64,000 nt of DNA from Saccharicrinis sp963677245 (GTDB lineage Bacteria > Bacteroidota > Bacteroidia > Bacteroidales > Marinilabiliaceae). Made by a program: the position numbers and the translations under genes. Location of the stretch: the NCBI GenBank assembly GCA_963677245.1, contig OY781921.1, forward strand, positions 3,162,001-3,226,000, written 5' to 3'. Positions 19,260-27,680 of this stretch are shown here, one piece after another. Below the pieces are notes generated by a model. That model was not told where the DNA came from. It ran no database searches and saw nothing but the letters and a program-made list of their open reading frames with translations. Position 1 is the first letter of the stretch. Every line of letters begins with the position of its first letter.

Positions 19260-20027
19260 ATGCCAAAGAATAAATTACAGCATTTAAATTTAATTGAAGA
19301 GTTTCTATTCCAAGAAATTGAAATGTATTTTTATTCTTCGAACAAAGCATTTGAATTCTGGAATATCTTAAATAAAACTACTGAAAGTTACGTTTTTGGT
19401 GGATTTATTGTAGACTTTCTCAATCATAGTAACAAACATCGAGACATAGATATTGTAGTTATATCTTTGAATAAAGATACATTGAAACTAATCAATAGAT
19501 ATGGTGGGATAAAAAATAGCTATGGAGGTTATAAAATTACTGTTGATCATGTTGTCATAGATATATGGGCAATAAAAGATACTTGGGCAATTAAAAAAAT
19601 GAACTTTTTAGATTTTGATTTAATTAATATCTTACCATCCACGTCTTTTTTTAACTCTACTGCAATTATTTATTCTATTCAAACACGTAAAATAATCTAT
19701 CACAAAAAATTTCTAGATTATTTAAATAATAAAAAATTAGATATTTTATTTGAGGATAATCCATATCCAGCCTTATGTATTTTAAAATCATATCAGTATT
19801 ATCGTTTAGGAGTTAGTTTTTCCAATAGGTTAAGCAATTATATAAATAACAAATTTCATATCTACTTCAAACAGTTGGACAAAATGCAAATGAAGCATTA
19901 TGGTTGTCTTAGATATTCCCATGAAGAATTAAACGATTTCCATATCGATATAAATCAATATTTAAAATCTGGAAAGAGAAATAAAGTTATCTTATCAAGT
20001 TCTGACCAACTAACTATTTTTGGTTAA
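19260..20027 (+). CDS. Pol-beta superfamily nucleotidyltransferase-like protein
   Basis: The 255-aa protein has the core of a DNA polymerase beta-type nucleotidyltransferase. This includes Gly47-Gly48 in YVFGGFIVDFLNH, then RDIDIVV with Asp62 and Asp64, and a third acidic residue Asp101 in HVVIDIWAIKDTWAI. This layout recalls the head domain of CCA-adding enzymes/poly(A) polymerases but lacks their C-terminal RNA-binding domains. The rest is Tyr- and Asn-rich and not recognised. It shares the low G+C of the dGTPase gene 53 bp upstream, with which it probably forms an operon. Possible jobs are modifying a tRNA, a protein or a small molecule; none can be chosen from sequence. Confidence 0.7.
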   Translation: MPKNKLQHLNLIEEFLFQEIEMYFYSSNKAFEFWNILNKTTESYVFGGFIVDFLNHSNKHRDIDIVVISLNKDTLKLINRYGGIKNSYGGYKITVDHVVIDIWAIKDTWAIKKMNFLDFDLINILPSTSFFNSTAIIYSIQTRKIIYHKKFLDYLNNKKLDILFEDNPYPALCILKSYQYYRLGVSFSNRLSNYINNKFHIYFKQLDKMQMKHYGCLRYSHEELNDFHIDINQYLKSGKRNKVILSSSDQLTIFG

Positions 20028-20246
20028 AACACTTCCTATCTTTATTTATGACAATACTTGAATTTTGAGGGTAGATTAAGACTCAAATTGTATTTGACGA
20101 AAAATTCACAAGGATTGACTAATTATTACTAAAGGATTACCATATAAGCTATTTATTTTGTGGGTAGCTCTTTTGTAGTTATGGATGAACGGTGAATTGG
20201 CCTTATTCATCGATAGCGATATGAGATAATTCAAAAAATAAATCGC

Positions 20247-22562
20247 ATGCAGATATCTTTTAAATATTATTTTCTTCTTCTAAGCTTCCTGGTTTCATTC
20301 CATTGTGCAATAGCACAAGATGTGGTGCTTCACGATTTTGAAAGCGAAAGTCCGGCCGTCGGTGCTTTACATGGTGCAGCTTACTCAGCTAGCGAAAATC
20401 CTTTAAGCGAAGGAATAAACAGCACAGCTAATTGTGCTCAAATATCCCGTACTTCTACCAATTGGTATGAGATGGTATATTTTCCGGTGGATTTTACTCT
20501 AACTCAGGGCGAGACAAAATATCTGCATATGATGGTAAAGTATGATGCACAACCGGATATCATTATTCGAACAGATGCAGAAACTACCGGGGCTAGAGGA
20601 AGTGTTGATATGCGTGCTATCAATTCATACACCGATTTAGGTATCTGGCAGGATATTGTTTTTGAATTAAACGGTGCACAATCTGTTATTCAAATAAACC
20701 TGCTGGCGGATGCCGGATGGGAAAACTCACCTTCAGGACAAATTTTGAATAACACCTCAAGCTTTGGGTATATTGATGAAATTATTTTAAGTGATAGCAG
20801 TACTCCAAGAACGGCAAGTAGTAATGGTGTGGATAAAAATGTGGTGTTTGACATGGCAAACATCTACCAAACCATCCAGGGATTTGGAGCCTCAGATGCA
20901 TGGAATACGGATCCCGTTGGAGATTACTGGAACATTCTTGTTAAAAACGATATTGCTAAAAAACTATTTAGTAAATCGGTGGATGCCAGTGGCAATCCTT
21001 TGGGAATTGGCTTGTCGCGATGGCGTTTTAACATAGGTGGTGGAAGTGCCGAACAAGGTGATAATGCGAATATTGAAATGCCGGAACGCAGAGCTGAATG
21101 TTTTTTAAATGAAGATGGAAGTTATAACTGGACGAAGCAATCGGGTCAGCAATGGTTTTTAAACCAGGCTAACGATTATGGCGTGGAACAGTTAGTCGCC
21201 TTTGTAAATAGTCCTCCTCGTTTTTATACTAAAAATGGTCGTGCCAACAGCGATAACAGCGACAGGTATGGAGGCACTAACCTGGCCGATGATCATTATG
21301 GTGATTTTGCGACTTTCATGGCCGATGTTATCAAGCATTTTGAAGATGAAGGTATCCATTTCAGTCAAATTAGTCCAATAAACGAACCTCAATACGAGTG
21401 GAGCAGCGGACAAGAAGGTTGCCCGTGGTTGAATTACGAAGTCACCCAGCTGGTTGGCGAATTAAACACCGCTTTACTAAACAACGATTTGTCTACCAAT
21501 ATTCTGCTATCCGAAGCCGCCGACTACCGTTATATGTATTCCGACAATGGAAATGGTGATAAAGGCGATTTGTACTGGAAGTTCTTTTCAAATGCCAGAT
21601 CGGAATATCTGGGGGATAATTCTCTTGTGCTGCAAGGGCTTGGAGGTCATTCTTACTGGACAGAAACGGATGATGCCACTATACGATCGGTTCGCCAGAA
21701 TGTGTACAATAAGAGTATTGAGTTTGGTAAAGAATTCTATCAAACCGAGTATTGTATGATGAATGATTACCATGGAAGTGATAAACTTGCTAACTCGTTG
21801 TTCCTCGGTAAATTAATATACGCAGATTTAGCCATTGCCAATGCATGTACCTGGGATTACTGGACGGCCATAGAGCGTGAAAGATGGAGTCAATACAACC
21901 GTTTTTATTTGATTCGCCTACAACCCAACGGAGGCGATTATGCCGACCTAAGCGCGGGCGGAAGTATTAGTGCTGATAAGAATTTATGGGTTCTCGGTAA
22001 TTATAGCTTTTTTATCAGACCCGGATATAAACGCATAGGCGTAAGCGGAGCCAATAATCTGGCCGATTTAATGGGTTCAGCATATTTGGCACCCGATAAT
22101 AGTGAGATGGTGGCCGTGTATGTAAATTGGTCCGAATCAGCGTACACCGTTTATCAAACTTTTCAAAATATTCCTGATGGATATGAAATAGCTGAGATGA
22201 CTCCATATATAACAGATGAAACTCACAACCTGCAAAAACAAAGCAGTGTACAAGCTGATGAAGTACTCAGCATCGCACCACGCTCTGTAACCACCTTTGT
22301 CATTAAACTTCAGAATAAAAATACGACAGCAGTGCAAACCATAAGTAATAGCGCTGTTCAGGTATATGGTAAAGATAAAATGATTTGTGTTCAAGGCGCT
22401 ATTTCTAAACTAGAAGTATTTAACCTGCAAGGCCGACTAATTCAGACACAACAGCCTAATTCCGATTATAATGAACTATCTGTTCACAATTCAGCCATAT
22501 ATATTGTAAAAACCATCCATCATGATGGAAGCGTTCAAACAAACAAGGTGTTGGTAAAGTAA
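20247..22562 (+). CDS. secreted GH30-family glycoside hydrolase with T9SS sorting tail
   Basis: This 771-aa protein has a signal peptide (residues 1-24, ending CAIAQ). A jelly-roll, CBM-like domain follows (about 25-190), then a (beta/alpha)8 domain of the GH30 type from IQGFGASDAWN onward. Glu380 in SPINEPQYEW is the likely acid/base and Glu501 in FYQTEYCMMND the likely nucleophile. The pattern is closest to endo-beta-1,6-galactanase-like members, so the substrate may be a galactan; this is inference. The last 70 residues (LEVFNLQGRLIQT...IYIVKTIHHDG...KVLVK) are a T9SS type A sorting domain, so export to the cell surface is expected. It has no same-strand partner gene. Confidence 0.85.
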   Translation: MQISFKYYFLLLSFLVSFHCAIAQDVVLHDFESESPAVGALHGAAYSASENPLSEGINSTANCAQISRTSTNWYEMVYFPVDFTLTQGETKYLHMMVKYDAQPDIIIRTDAETTGARGSVDMRAINSYTDLGIWQDIVFELNGAQSVIQINLLADAGWENSPSGQILNNTSSFGYIDEIILSDSSTPRTASSNGVDKNVVFDMANIYQTIQGFGASDAWNTDPVGDYWNILVKNDIAKKLFSKSVDASGNPLGIGLSRWRFNIGGGSAEQGDNANIEMPERRAECFLNEDGSYNWTKQSGQQWFLNQANDYGVEQLVAFVNSPPRFYTKNGRANSDNSDRYGGTNLADDHYGDFATFMADVIKHFEDEGIHFSQISPINEPQYEWSSGQEGCPWLNYEVTQLVGELNTALLNNDLSTNILLSEAADYRYMYSDNGNGDKGDLYWKFFSNARSEYLGDNSLVLQGLGGHSYWTETDDATIRSVRQNVYNKSIEFGKEFYQTEYCMMNDYHGSDKLANSLFLGKLIYADLAIANACTWDYWTAIERERWSQYNRFYLIRLQPNGGDYADLSAGGSISADKNLWVLGNYSFFIRPGYKRIGVSGANNLADLMGSAYLAPDNSEMVAVYVNWSESAYTVYQTFQNIPDGYEIAEMTPYITDETHNLQKQSSVQADEVLSIAPRSVTTFVIKLQNKNTTAVQTISNSAVQVYGKDKMICVQGAISKLEVFNLQGRLIQTQQPNSDYNELSVHNSAIYIVKTIHHDGSVQTNKVLVK

Positions 22563-22689
22563 AGCTCGGTTTGACATTCACAAATAAAGAATTGCTATAC
22601 CAAACTGTCAGGGTATTACTTCCAACGCAAAACCATATTTCTTTGGGAACAGCATGATTACATCATATTTGATTCACGTAGAGTATCTT

Positions 22690-23421
22690 TTATTTAAGCT
22701 GTTCATATTTCACATAGCAATTGTCATCATCTAAACTTAATGTCACTATCTCAGTAGCTTTTGATATTTCAAAAGCATTAATAAAAGTATATATGTCTTC
22801 TGAAAAATCATGTATATCATAACATCCAATCAAAGTATGAAACACTTGACTATAATAGGATTCATTAAAAGTTAGTACTACATCATTTAATGTATTGCCA
22901 ACTGTATAAGATAACATAATGTAAAAATATACTTCCTTTGTATAATTCCTAATCAAGTATTCGATACTATAGTCATCTACATGGTTTACGTTTGTTTCTA
23001 TTTTTCCTAAAACCACTGTTGTCGATAAATGCTTGGCATCATAGTACTCCCTGCCATTTAAATAACTGTCTATTGGATATCTAAATAATTCATAATGAGG
23101 TCTAACATTTACTTCTATCGAATCTATTTCATCGTTACTATTAACCATAACATACGTACTCCCTACATGTCTGGCTTTTATAAATCCATTTTCCACTGAT
23201 GCAATAAAAGGATTTCTTACTGAATAAGAGATATCATAACCAGATGTAGCTCCTATTTTTACAGAGTCTTCAAATTCTATATCAATCTGCCTATTTTTTA
23301 ATTTAAGCCCCTCAGGTTCATCTATTTTATTACACGATAAAAATAAAATGAACAGTAGGCATAAAAGAGAATTAATTACATGTAGTAAGTGTTTAAGCGG
23401 AATTTTGGTTTGATTTTTCAT
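22690..23421 (-). CDS. lipoprotein with a bacterial Ig-like (BIG2-type) domain
   Basis: The 243-aa protein has a hydrophobic leader and a lipobox (LFLSC, Cys about residue 30), so it is probably a lipoprotein. Residues about 40-105 (SVKIGATSGYDISYSVRNP...GFIKARHVGSTYVMV...IEVNV) match a BIG2 Ig-like fold. The C-terminal 130 residues are beta-rich and not recognised. It lies alone between the GH30 gene, whose end it faces, and the YgjP gene on the other strand. The function is unknown; binding or structural roles are typical. Confidence 0.7.
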   Translation of the reverse strand: MKNQTKIPLKHLLHVINSLLCLLFILFLSCNKIDEPEGLKLKNRQIDIEFEDSVKIGATSGYDISYSVRNPFIASVENGFIKARHVGSTYVMVNSNDEIDSIEVNVRPHYELFRYPIDSYLNGREYYDAKHLSTTVVLGKIETNVNHVDDYSIEYLIRNYTKEVYFYIMLSYTVGNTLNDVVLTFNESYYSQVFHTLIGCYDIHDFSEDIYTFINAFEISKATEIVTLSLDDDNCYVKYEQLK

Positions 23422-23644
23422 GGGTTTAGTCTGTTTTTGTACTCAACAATATGAAATTAAGGCATTATCAAATATAAGAATATTAGTAATATATAAAATA
23501 TCTTATTGGTTATTTCTAATATAATAATTACCTCTGGCTTAGAGCAATTAATGAAGATCTCCTATTCAAAGGGTTTTCTGAGACAGATATAAAATCATTA
23601 CTCTTCATATGGTATTCCTTCTTTATTTCTTTTATTTTGCAGGC

Positions 23645-24361
23645 ATGGAATTAGTCGATATAAACGGAGTTGGCCCTGTGCTATTTCAGGTGAGTAAACG
23701 GGCCCAAAGGCTGTCGATAAAATTAAAACCTTTCGAACCTGTTAAAGTCATCGTTCCTACACATATGCATCCTCGCGAAGCACTCAAATTTGTAGAGAGC
23801 AATAAGCAATGGATAAGACAAAATATGGCCAAGGTGAAAGAAAAAGAGAATGATCTTACCATATTCGATGAAACTACCCACTTTAAAACCCGATCGTTTG
23901 CACTTAAAGTTCAGAAATCAACCAGCCCGCAAATGCGCATTCGTTTAAAAGATGAGATCTTAACCATTGAGTATCCGCATCATTTAAATGTAAAATCGGC
24001 TAACGTACAAGATAATATCCGCTATGCAATTGAAGAAGCCTTAAGAGTTTCTGCTAAAAATTACCTGCCGAAGCGATTGCATCATTTAGCACTTAAACAT
24101 GGGTTTACATACAACCGGGTATTTATTAAAAACCTAAAAACACGTTGGGGAAGCTGTTCCCACGTTAATAATATCAATCTGAATCTTCATTTAATGCGTA
24201 TACCGGATCACCTAATTGACAGTGTATTACTGCATGAACTTTGTCATACCGTTGAAAAAAACCATGGGAAAGGTTTTTGGGACTTGATGAATAAAGTAAC
24301 ACAAGGCAGAGCCAAATTGTTGGATAAAGAAATGAAGAATTACCGTACCGTTATCTATTAA
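23645..24361 (+). CDS. YgjP/DUF45-family M48-like metallopeptidase
   Basis: With the ATG at 23645 the protein has 238 aa. The longer start at 23609 adds a hydrophobic 12-residue leader (MVFLLYFFYFAG) that does not fit the family. It has the zinc motif LLHELCHTVEKNHGKGFW, with His197, Glu198 and His201, and the preceding KTRWGSCSHVNNINLNLHLM block, both standard for DUF45/YgjP proteins. These are minimal gluzincin-like proteins of unclear substrate. Only 3 bp separate its stop from the dgt start, so the two form an operon. The pairing may be a housekeeping one. Confidence 0.85.
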   Translation: MELVDINGVGPVLFQVSKRAQRLSIKLKPFEPVKVIVPTHMHPREALKFVESNKQWIRQNMAKVKEKENDLTIFDETTHFKTRSFALKVQKSTSPQMRIRLKDEILTIEYPHHLNVKSANVQDNIRYAIEEALRVSAKNYLPKRLHHLALKHGFTYNRVFIKNLKTRWGSCSHVNNINLNLHLMRIPDHLIDSVLLHELCHTVEKNHGKGFWDLMNKVTQGRAKLLDKEMKNYRTVIY

Positions 24362-24364
24362 AAA

Positions 24365-25705
24365 ATGAATTGGAATCAACTTTTATCAACAACCAGAACA
24401 GGTCAGGAAGATCGTGCCAATCCTATAAAGCATCAAAGAACCCAGTTTCAGCGAGATTATGATCGTTTGATATTTTCCTCTCCTTTCAGGAGATTACAAG
24501 ATAAAACCCAGGTTTTTCCTTTACCGGGAAGTGTTTTTGTACACAACAGACTTACACATAGTTTAGAGGTAGCCAGTGTTGGACGATCGTTAGGGCACAA
24601 TATTGCAGAGTTTCTTTTAGAAGAAAAAGGAATAAAAAACGATTTGGTAAACGAGATTGGTTCCATCGTTGCCACGGCCTGTTTGGCACACGATATGGGA
24701 AATCCTCCTTTTGGTCATTCAGGTGAATCAGCTCTTTCGCATTATTTTAAAAAAGGTGATGGACTGCATCTAAAAGAAGAACATCAGATTACGGATGCAG
24801 AATGGAACGACCTGATTGAATTTGAAGGTAATGCCAATGCCTTTCGTTTGTTAACCCATCAGTTTAAAGGACGTAGAAAAGGTGGGTTTTCATTAACCTA
24901 TTCTTCGGTTGCCTCCATTTTAAAATACCCATATGCTTCCGGAAATGATAAGCTGAAAAAGTACGGTTATTTTCAATCAGAAAAAGAAATGTTTGAACGT
25001 GTAGTTAAAGAACTGGGTTTAATTGAGAAAGAACCTGGGATATACGCACGACATCCATTAGTTTATCTGGTAGAGGCAGCTGATGATATTTGTTATCAGG
25101 TAATGGATGTAGAGGACGCACATAAGCTCAAAATTCTGGATACGCACCAAACCAAAGCCATATTGATGGCCTATCTGATGGATGAAGAAGATGAAGCTAC
25201 TCGCACACGCATTGAAGAAGTAAGCAAAGAAGTAACGGATATAAACGAACAAATTGCTTTTATCAGAGCTTCGGTTATTGGAAAACTAGTTGGTAAATGT
25301 ACGGTGGTATTTAAGGAAAACTATGATGCTATCATGAATGGAAATTTTAGCGGAAGCTTAATTAAACATCTGGAAGGAAAAACAAAAGAAGCTGCTGAAA
25401 ATTGCGGCAAAATTTCCTTTACTCAGATTTATCGACACCCATCTGTTGTAGAGATTGAGATTTCCGGCTTTAAAATTCTGGGTTCTTTGTTGCATGAATT
25501 TTCAAAAGCAGTACTAAATCCGGAAGATAAATACTCCGAGATGCTATTACCGTTTATTCCTGAGCAGTATCGTGTAGATAAAGATGCTGGTGCTTATGAA
25601 AAACTTCAAAGCGTACTGGACTACATTAGCGGTATGACTGATGTTTATGCATTGGATTTATTTCGAAAGATCAATGGAATTGGATTGGCCGATAAACGTT
25701 TTTAG
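24365..25705 (+). CDS. dgt: deoxyguanosinetriphosphate triphosphohydrolase (core copy)
   Basis: The 446-aa protein carries RRLQDKTQVFPLPG, RLTHSLEVASVGRSLG (His65), AHDMGNPPFGHSGESAL (His109/Asp110) and EAADDICYQVMDVEDA, the complete HD dGTPase set. It hydrolyses dGTP (and often other dNTPs) to deoxynucleoside and tripolyphosphate, helping set dNTP pools. It is co-directional with the YgjP gene and ends at a strong terminator. Codon use resembles the neighbouring core genes, in contrast with the AT-rich copy 5.2 kb upstream. Confidence 0.92.
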   Translation: MNWNQLLSTTRTGQEDRANPIKHQRTQFQRDYDRLIFSSPFRRLQDKTQVFPLPGSVFVHNRLTHSLEVASVGRSLGHNIAEFLLEEKGIKNDLVNEIGSIVATACLAHDMGNPPFGHSGESALSHYFKKGDGLHLKEEHQITDAEWNDLIEFEGNANAFRLLTHQFKGRRKGGFSLTYSSVASILKYPYASGNDKLKKYGYFQSEKEMFERVVKELGLIEKEPGIYARHPLVYLVEAADDICYQVMDVEDAHKLKILDTHQTKAILMAYLMDEEDEATRTRIEEVSKEVTDINEQIAFIRASVIGKLVGKCTVVFKENYDAIMNGNFSGSLIKHLEGKTKEAAENCGKISFTQIYRHPSVVEIEISGFKILGSLLHEFSKAVLNPEDKYSEMLLPFIPEQYRVDKDAGAYEKLQSVLDYISGMTDVYALDLFRKINGIGLADKRF

Positions 25706-25710
25706 ACAAA

Positions 25711-25742
25711 AAATCCGGTTAGAGCATTCTCCAACCGGATTT
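25711..25742 (+). terminator. terminator of dgt
   Basis: AAATCCGGTT pairs with AACCGGATTT, extended by an inner GAG/CTC pair around a CATT loop, directly after the dgt stop. The stem is symmetric and could serve both strands. Confidence 0.75.
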
Positions 25743-25779
25743 ATATCATGGCAAATTTGTGAACTTAACTTATTATGAA

Positions 25780-26094
25780 CTAATTCAGAAATACTAATTC
25801 TAATTCTTCCTTAGCTTCATCTTTTTGTTTAACCGAATAGGTTCCCGAATTAATGAAAGTGTAACCTTTATCGTAAGCTGCTTCCATTAAAACCGGTTCT
25901 AATTGGTTGGCTACATTTGGATCTAAATCCTTATTAAAATACAAGTATAATTGCTTTGTATCTTCATCATTAAACTTTACAAGCAGAGAATTATTCTCTA
26001 CAAAAACCAAATCATCATAACTATAAGAAACTGGTAATCCTACTGATTCCAAAATTTCCATCACATATCCTAATGGTCTGTACGGCATACTCAT
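25780..26094 (-). CDS. small hypothetical protein, possibly YbjN-like
   Basis: The 104-aa protein (MSMPYRPLGYVMEILESVGLPVSYSYDDLVFVENNSLLV...) has no signal peptide and an alpha/beta pattern. An N-terminal helix is followed by strands with paired acidic residues (FNDEDTKQLYLYFNKDL). The layout recalls small YbjN/secretion-chaperone-like folds, but this is not firm. It lies 50 bp downstream of the Nif11-like gene on the same strand and may be its operon partner. Confidence 0.6.
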   Translation of the reverse strand: MSMPYRPLGYVMEILESVGLPVSYSYDDLVFVENNSLLVKFNDEDTKQLYLYFNKDLDPNVANQLEPVLMEAAYDKGYTFINSGTYSVKQKDEAKEELELVFLN

Positions 26095-26144
26095 GGCATA
26101 AATATTTAAAAGTTAATACTATTGTTTTTCTTATTCAGCTGTGC

Positions 26145-26387
26145 TTACATCACAACCAGTTTAATTAGGTTTACGGTATTTTCCAGTTCGTCATGTTCCT
26201 CAGCAAACTGACACTTGAACATCATCATACTATGTGCCTCTTCAAAATCAGCATCAGTAAATGGCATTTCTTTTTCTCTAATAAATTCATTAAACCCCTC
26301 AAAGCCTTTCACTTTGTACATTTCTTTTCTAAACGCAGTATCGGTTTGTACGCGCTGAATAAATTTTTTTGCATTTTGTATTGACAT
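26145..26387 (-). CDS. Nif11-like small protein
   Basis: The 80-aa protein begins MSIQNAKKFIQRVQTDTAFRKEM and continues with MPFTDADFEEAH. This matches the Nif11 domain pattern, in which N-terminal helices are followed by an 'aGf-x-f-t-x-x-d' turn. Nif11 domains occur in nitrogen-fixation proteins and as leader peptides of ribosomally made peptides. Here there is no Gly-Gly cleavage site, no Cys-rich core and no modifying enzyme nearby, so a leader role is unlikely. A strong Shine-Dalgarno (AAAAGGAGGG at 26391-26400) precedes the ATG, which is unusual in this genome. Function is unknown. Confidence 0.6.
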   Translation of the reverse strand: MSIQNAKKFIQRVQTDTAFRKEMYKVKGFEGFNEFIREKEMPFTDADFEEAHSMMMFKCQFAEEHDELENTVNLIKLVVM

Positions 26388-26705
26388 AAACCCTCCTTTT
26401 CTAAATAGTCCTACATTATTGTAATATTTAAACAGGTATCTTACCGTTTGGTAGGCTTCGGTATCCTTATGTATCCCTTAAAACACGTACATTTTACCTC
26501 TTTTTGCCTTGCCATTAACTAATATAAATCAAGATCTGTACCAAGTACTAGAACAAGTTTTTTCAGTTATATCGTACTTAACAGTATTGGTGATGATAGA
26601 CGAAAGGACAATACATTTACGATAAGCTTAAGCACTGTTTATCTGACATATACCTCATATTGCTTTTCATAAATGTTAATAATTTGTTTTTTTTTTGATT
26701 TTGGG
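26388..26705. other. intergenic region between Nif11-like gene and cold-shock gene
   Basis: About 320 bp of AT-rich spacer that must hold the minus-strand promoter of the Nif11-like gene. A short self-complementary patch (TACCGTTTGGTA) is visible near 26440. No gene or RNA is recognised. Confidence 0.4.
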
Positions 26706-26735
26706 GTTGATATATTGTTTTTAATCATACCTTTG
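26706..26735 (+). promoter_or_regulatory. promoter of the cold-shock gene
   Basis: TTG at 26706-26708, 19 bp, then TACCTTTG at 26728-26735: a perfect consensus. The predicted leader is only about 20-25 nt, so the long folded leader of E. coli cspA is absent. Confidence 0.85.
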
Positions 26736-26764
26736 GTATAATTAGTTTTTATTTTAATATTATT

Positions 26765-26956
26765 ATGAAAGAAGGAAAAGTAAAATTCTTTAATGAATCA
26801 AAAGGATTTGGGTTTATTAAAGACAGTGAATCAAACAACGAGTATTTTGTACATGTAACCGGTCTTATTGATCAAATCAAGGAAGACGACGAAGTTACCT
26901 TTGAATTAAAAGAAGGTAAAAAAGGATTAAATGCGGTAAATGTTAAATTGGCATAA
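26765..26956 (+). CDS. cold-shock domain protein
   Basis: The 63-aa protein is a single cold-shock domain. MKEGKVKFFNESKGFGFIKD contains the RNP1 motif (KGFGFI), and YFVHVTGL is the RNP2 motif. It binds single-stranded RNA or DNA and acts as an RNA chaperone in the cytosol. It is slightly shorter than E. coli CspA (70 aa), as is usual in Bacteroidota. It is a single-gene unit with its own consensus promoter and a strong terminator. Confidence 0.95.
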   Translation: MKEGKVKFFNESKGFGFIKDSESNNEYFVHVTGLIDQIKEDDEVTFELKEGKKGLNAVNVKLA

Positions 26957-27003
26957 TTGACAATAGACGATAATTGAACTATCAATATAAACGCACATAT
27001 CCA

Positions 27004-27029
27004 GGCCTCGCTTTTTAGCGAGGCTTTTT
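27004..27029 (+). terminator. terminator of the cold-shock gene
   Basis: GCCTCGC, a TTTTTA loop, GCGAGGC, then five T residues. Confidence 0.9.
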
Positions 27030-27042
27030 GGTTATAATAAAA

Positions 27043-27567
27043 TTAGGCAGTAATACCTGCAGCTTCTCCCACCTTATCTTTTATTTCGTCTTTATCAAAG
27101 TTTAGATACGGAAAAATTTTAGGTGCCAACTCACTAAGTGGTTGATATAAGATGGAACTTTCTCTGGTTTCTTCAGGAATTAAATTAAAAGTTTTGTCGA
27201 AAGAGGTAAATACAGCCAATAAAATACTTAGAATAAAGCCATATTTTGCCAAAGAAAAAACGGCGCCCAGTATTCGATTTATCATTCCAAGCGCAATTGC
27301 TTTCACAAGCTTGTCCACCATCTTCGCAATTAAATGCACTCCAATAACGATCACTACAAAAGTGACCAAAAACGAAATGAGACCAATATATTGACTGGAA
27401 AAGTGCTCCAATAACCATGATTCGGTAAAACTCGAAAAACGGATGGCTCCAATAACTCCTAGAATTAAGGCCGCCAAAGAGGCAAATTCTATGATTAATC
27501 CATTCTTAAATCCCTTAACAATGGCCACAATTAATAAAATACCTACAACAATATCGAAATAGTTCAT
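27043..27567 (-). CDS. CvpA family membrane protein
   Basis: The 174-aa protein starts MNYFDIVVGILLIVAIVKGFKNGLI, the hallmark of CvpA (four membrane helices, G-x-x-x-G packing). In E. coli CvpA is linked to colicin V production and envelope resistance; the molecular function is not settled. It has an unusually complete Shine-Dalgarno (AAGGAGGTGA) just before its ATG. It lies tail to tail with the cold-shock gene and back to back with the GH3 gene. Confidence 0.88.
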   Translation of the reverse strand: MNYFDIVVGILLIVAIVKGFKNGLIIEFASLAALILGVIGAIRFSSFTESWLLEHFSSQYIGLISFLVTFVVIVIGVHLIAKMVDKLVKAIALGMINRILGAVFSLAKYGFILSILLAVFTSFDKTFNLIPEETRESSILYQPLSELAPKIFPYLNFDKDEIKDKVGEAAGITA

Positions 27568-27570
27568 GAA

Positions 27571-27580
27571 TCACCTCCTT
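27571..27580 (-). promoter_or_regulatory. strong Shine-Dalgarno of the CvpA gene
   Basis: Minus-strand AAGGAGGTGA, fully complementary to the 16S rRNA 3' end, sits three bases before the ATG at 27567. Most genes in the window lack such a site, so this one stands out and confirms the start. Confidence 0.7.
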
Positions 27581-27680
27581 TTAATGCGACTAAAATAGTA
27601 AAACAACGCTGAATTATTCCACATTTAGTCACCGTATTTATTCGGGAAAATATTTATATTTAAGGCTAAAATAAAACTTT

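Noticed and set aside
16260..20246. tRNA-Gln as an integration site with an att repeat
   Set aside because: I found no second copy of the tRNA 3' end before the glycosidase gene and no integrase gene.
24365..25705. YgjP-dgt pair as the novel system
   Set aside because: Both genes look like core genes in composition and the dgt copy is the ordinary one; only the AT-rich copy upstream is a candidate.
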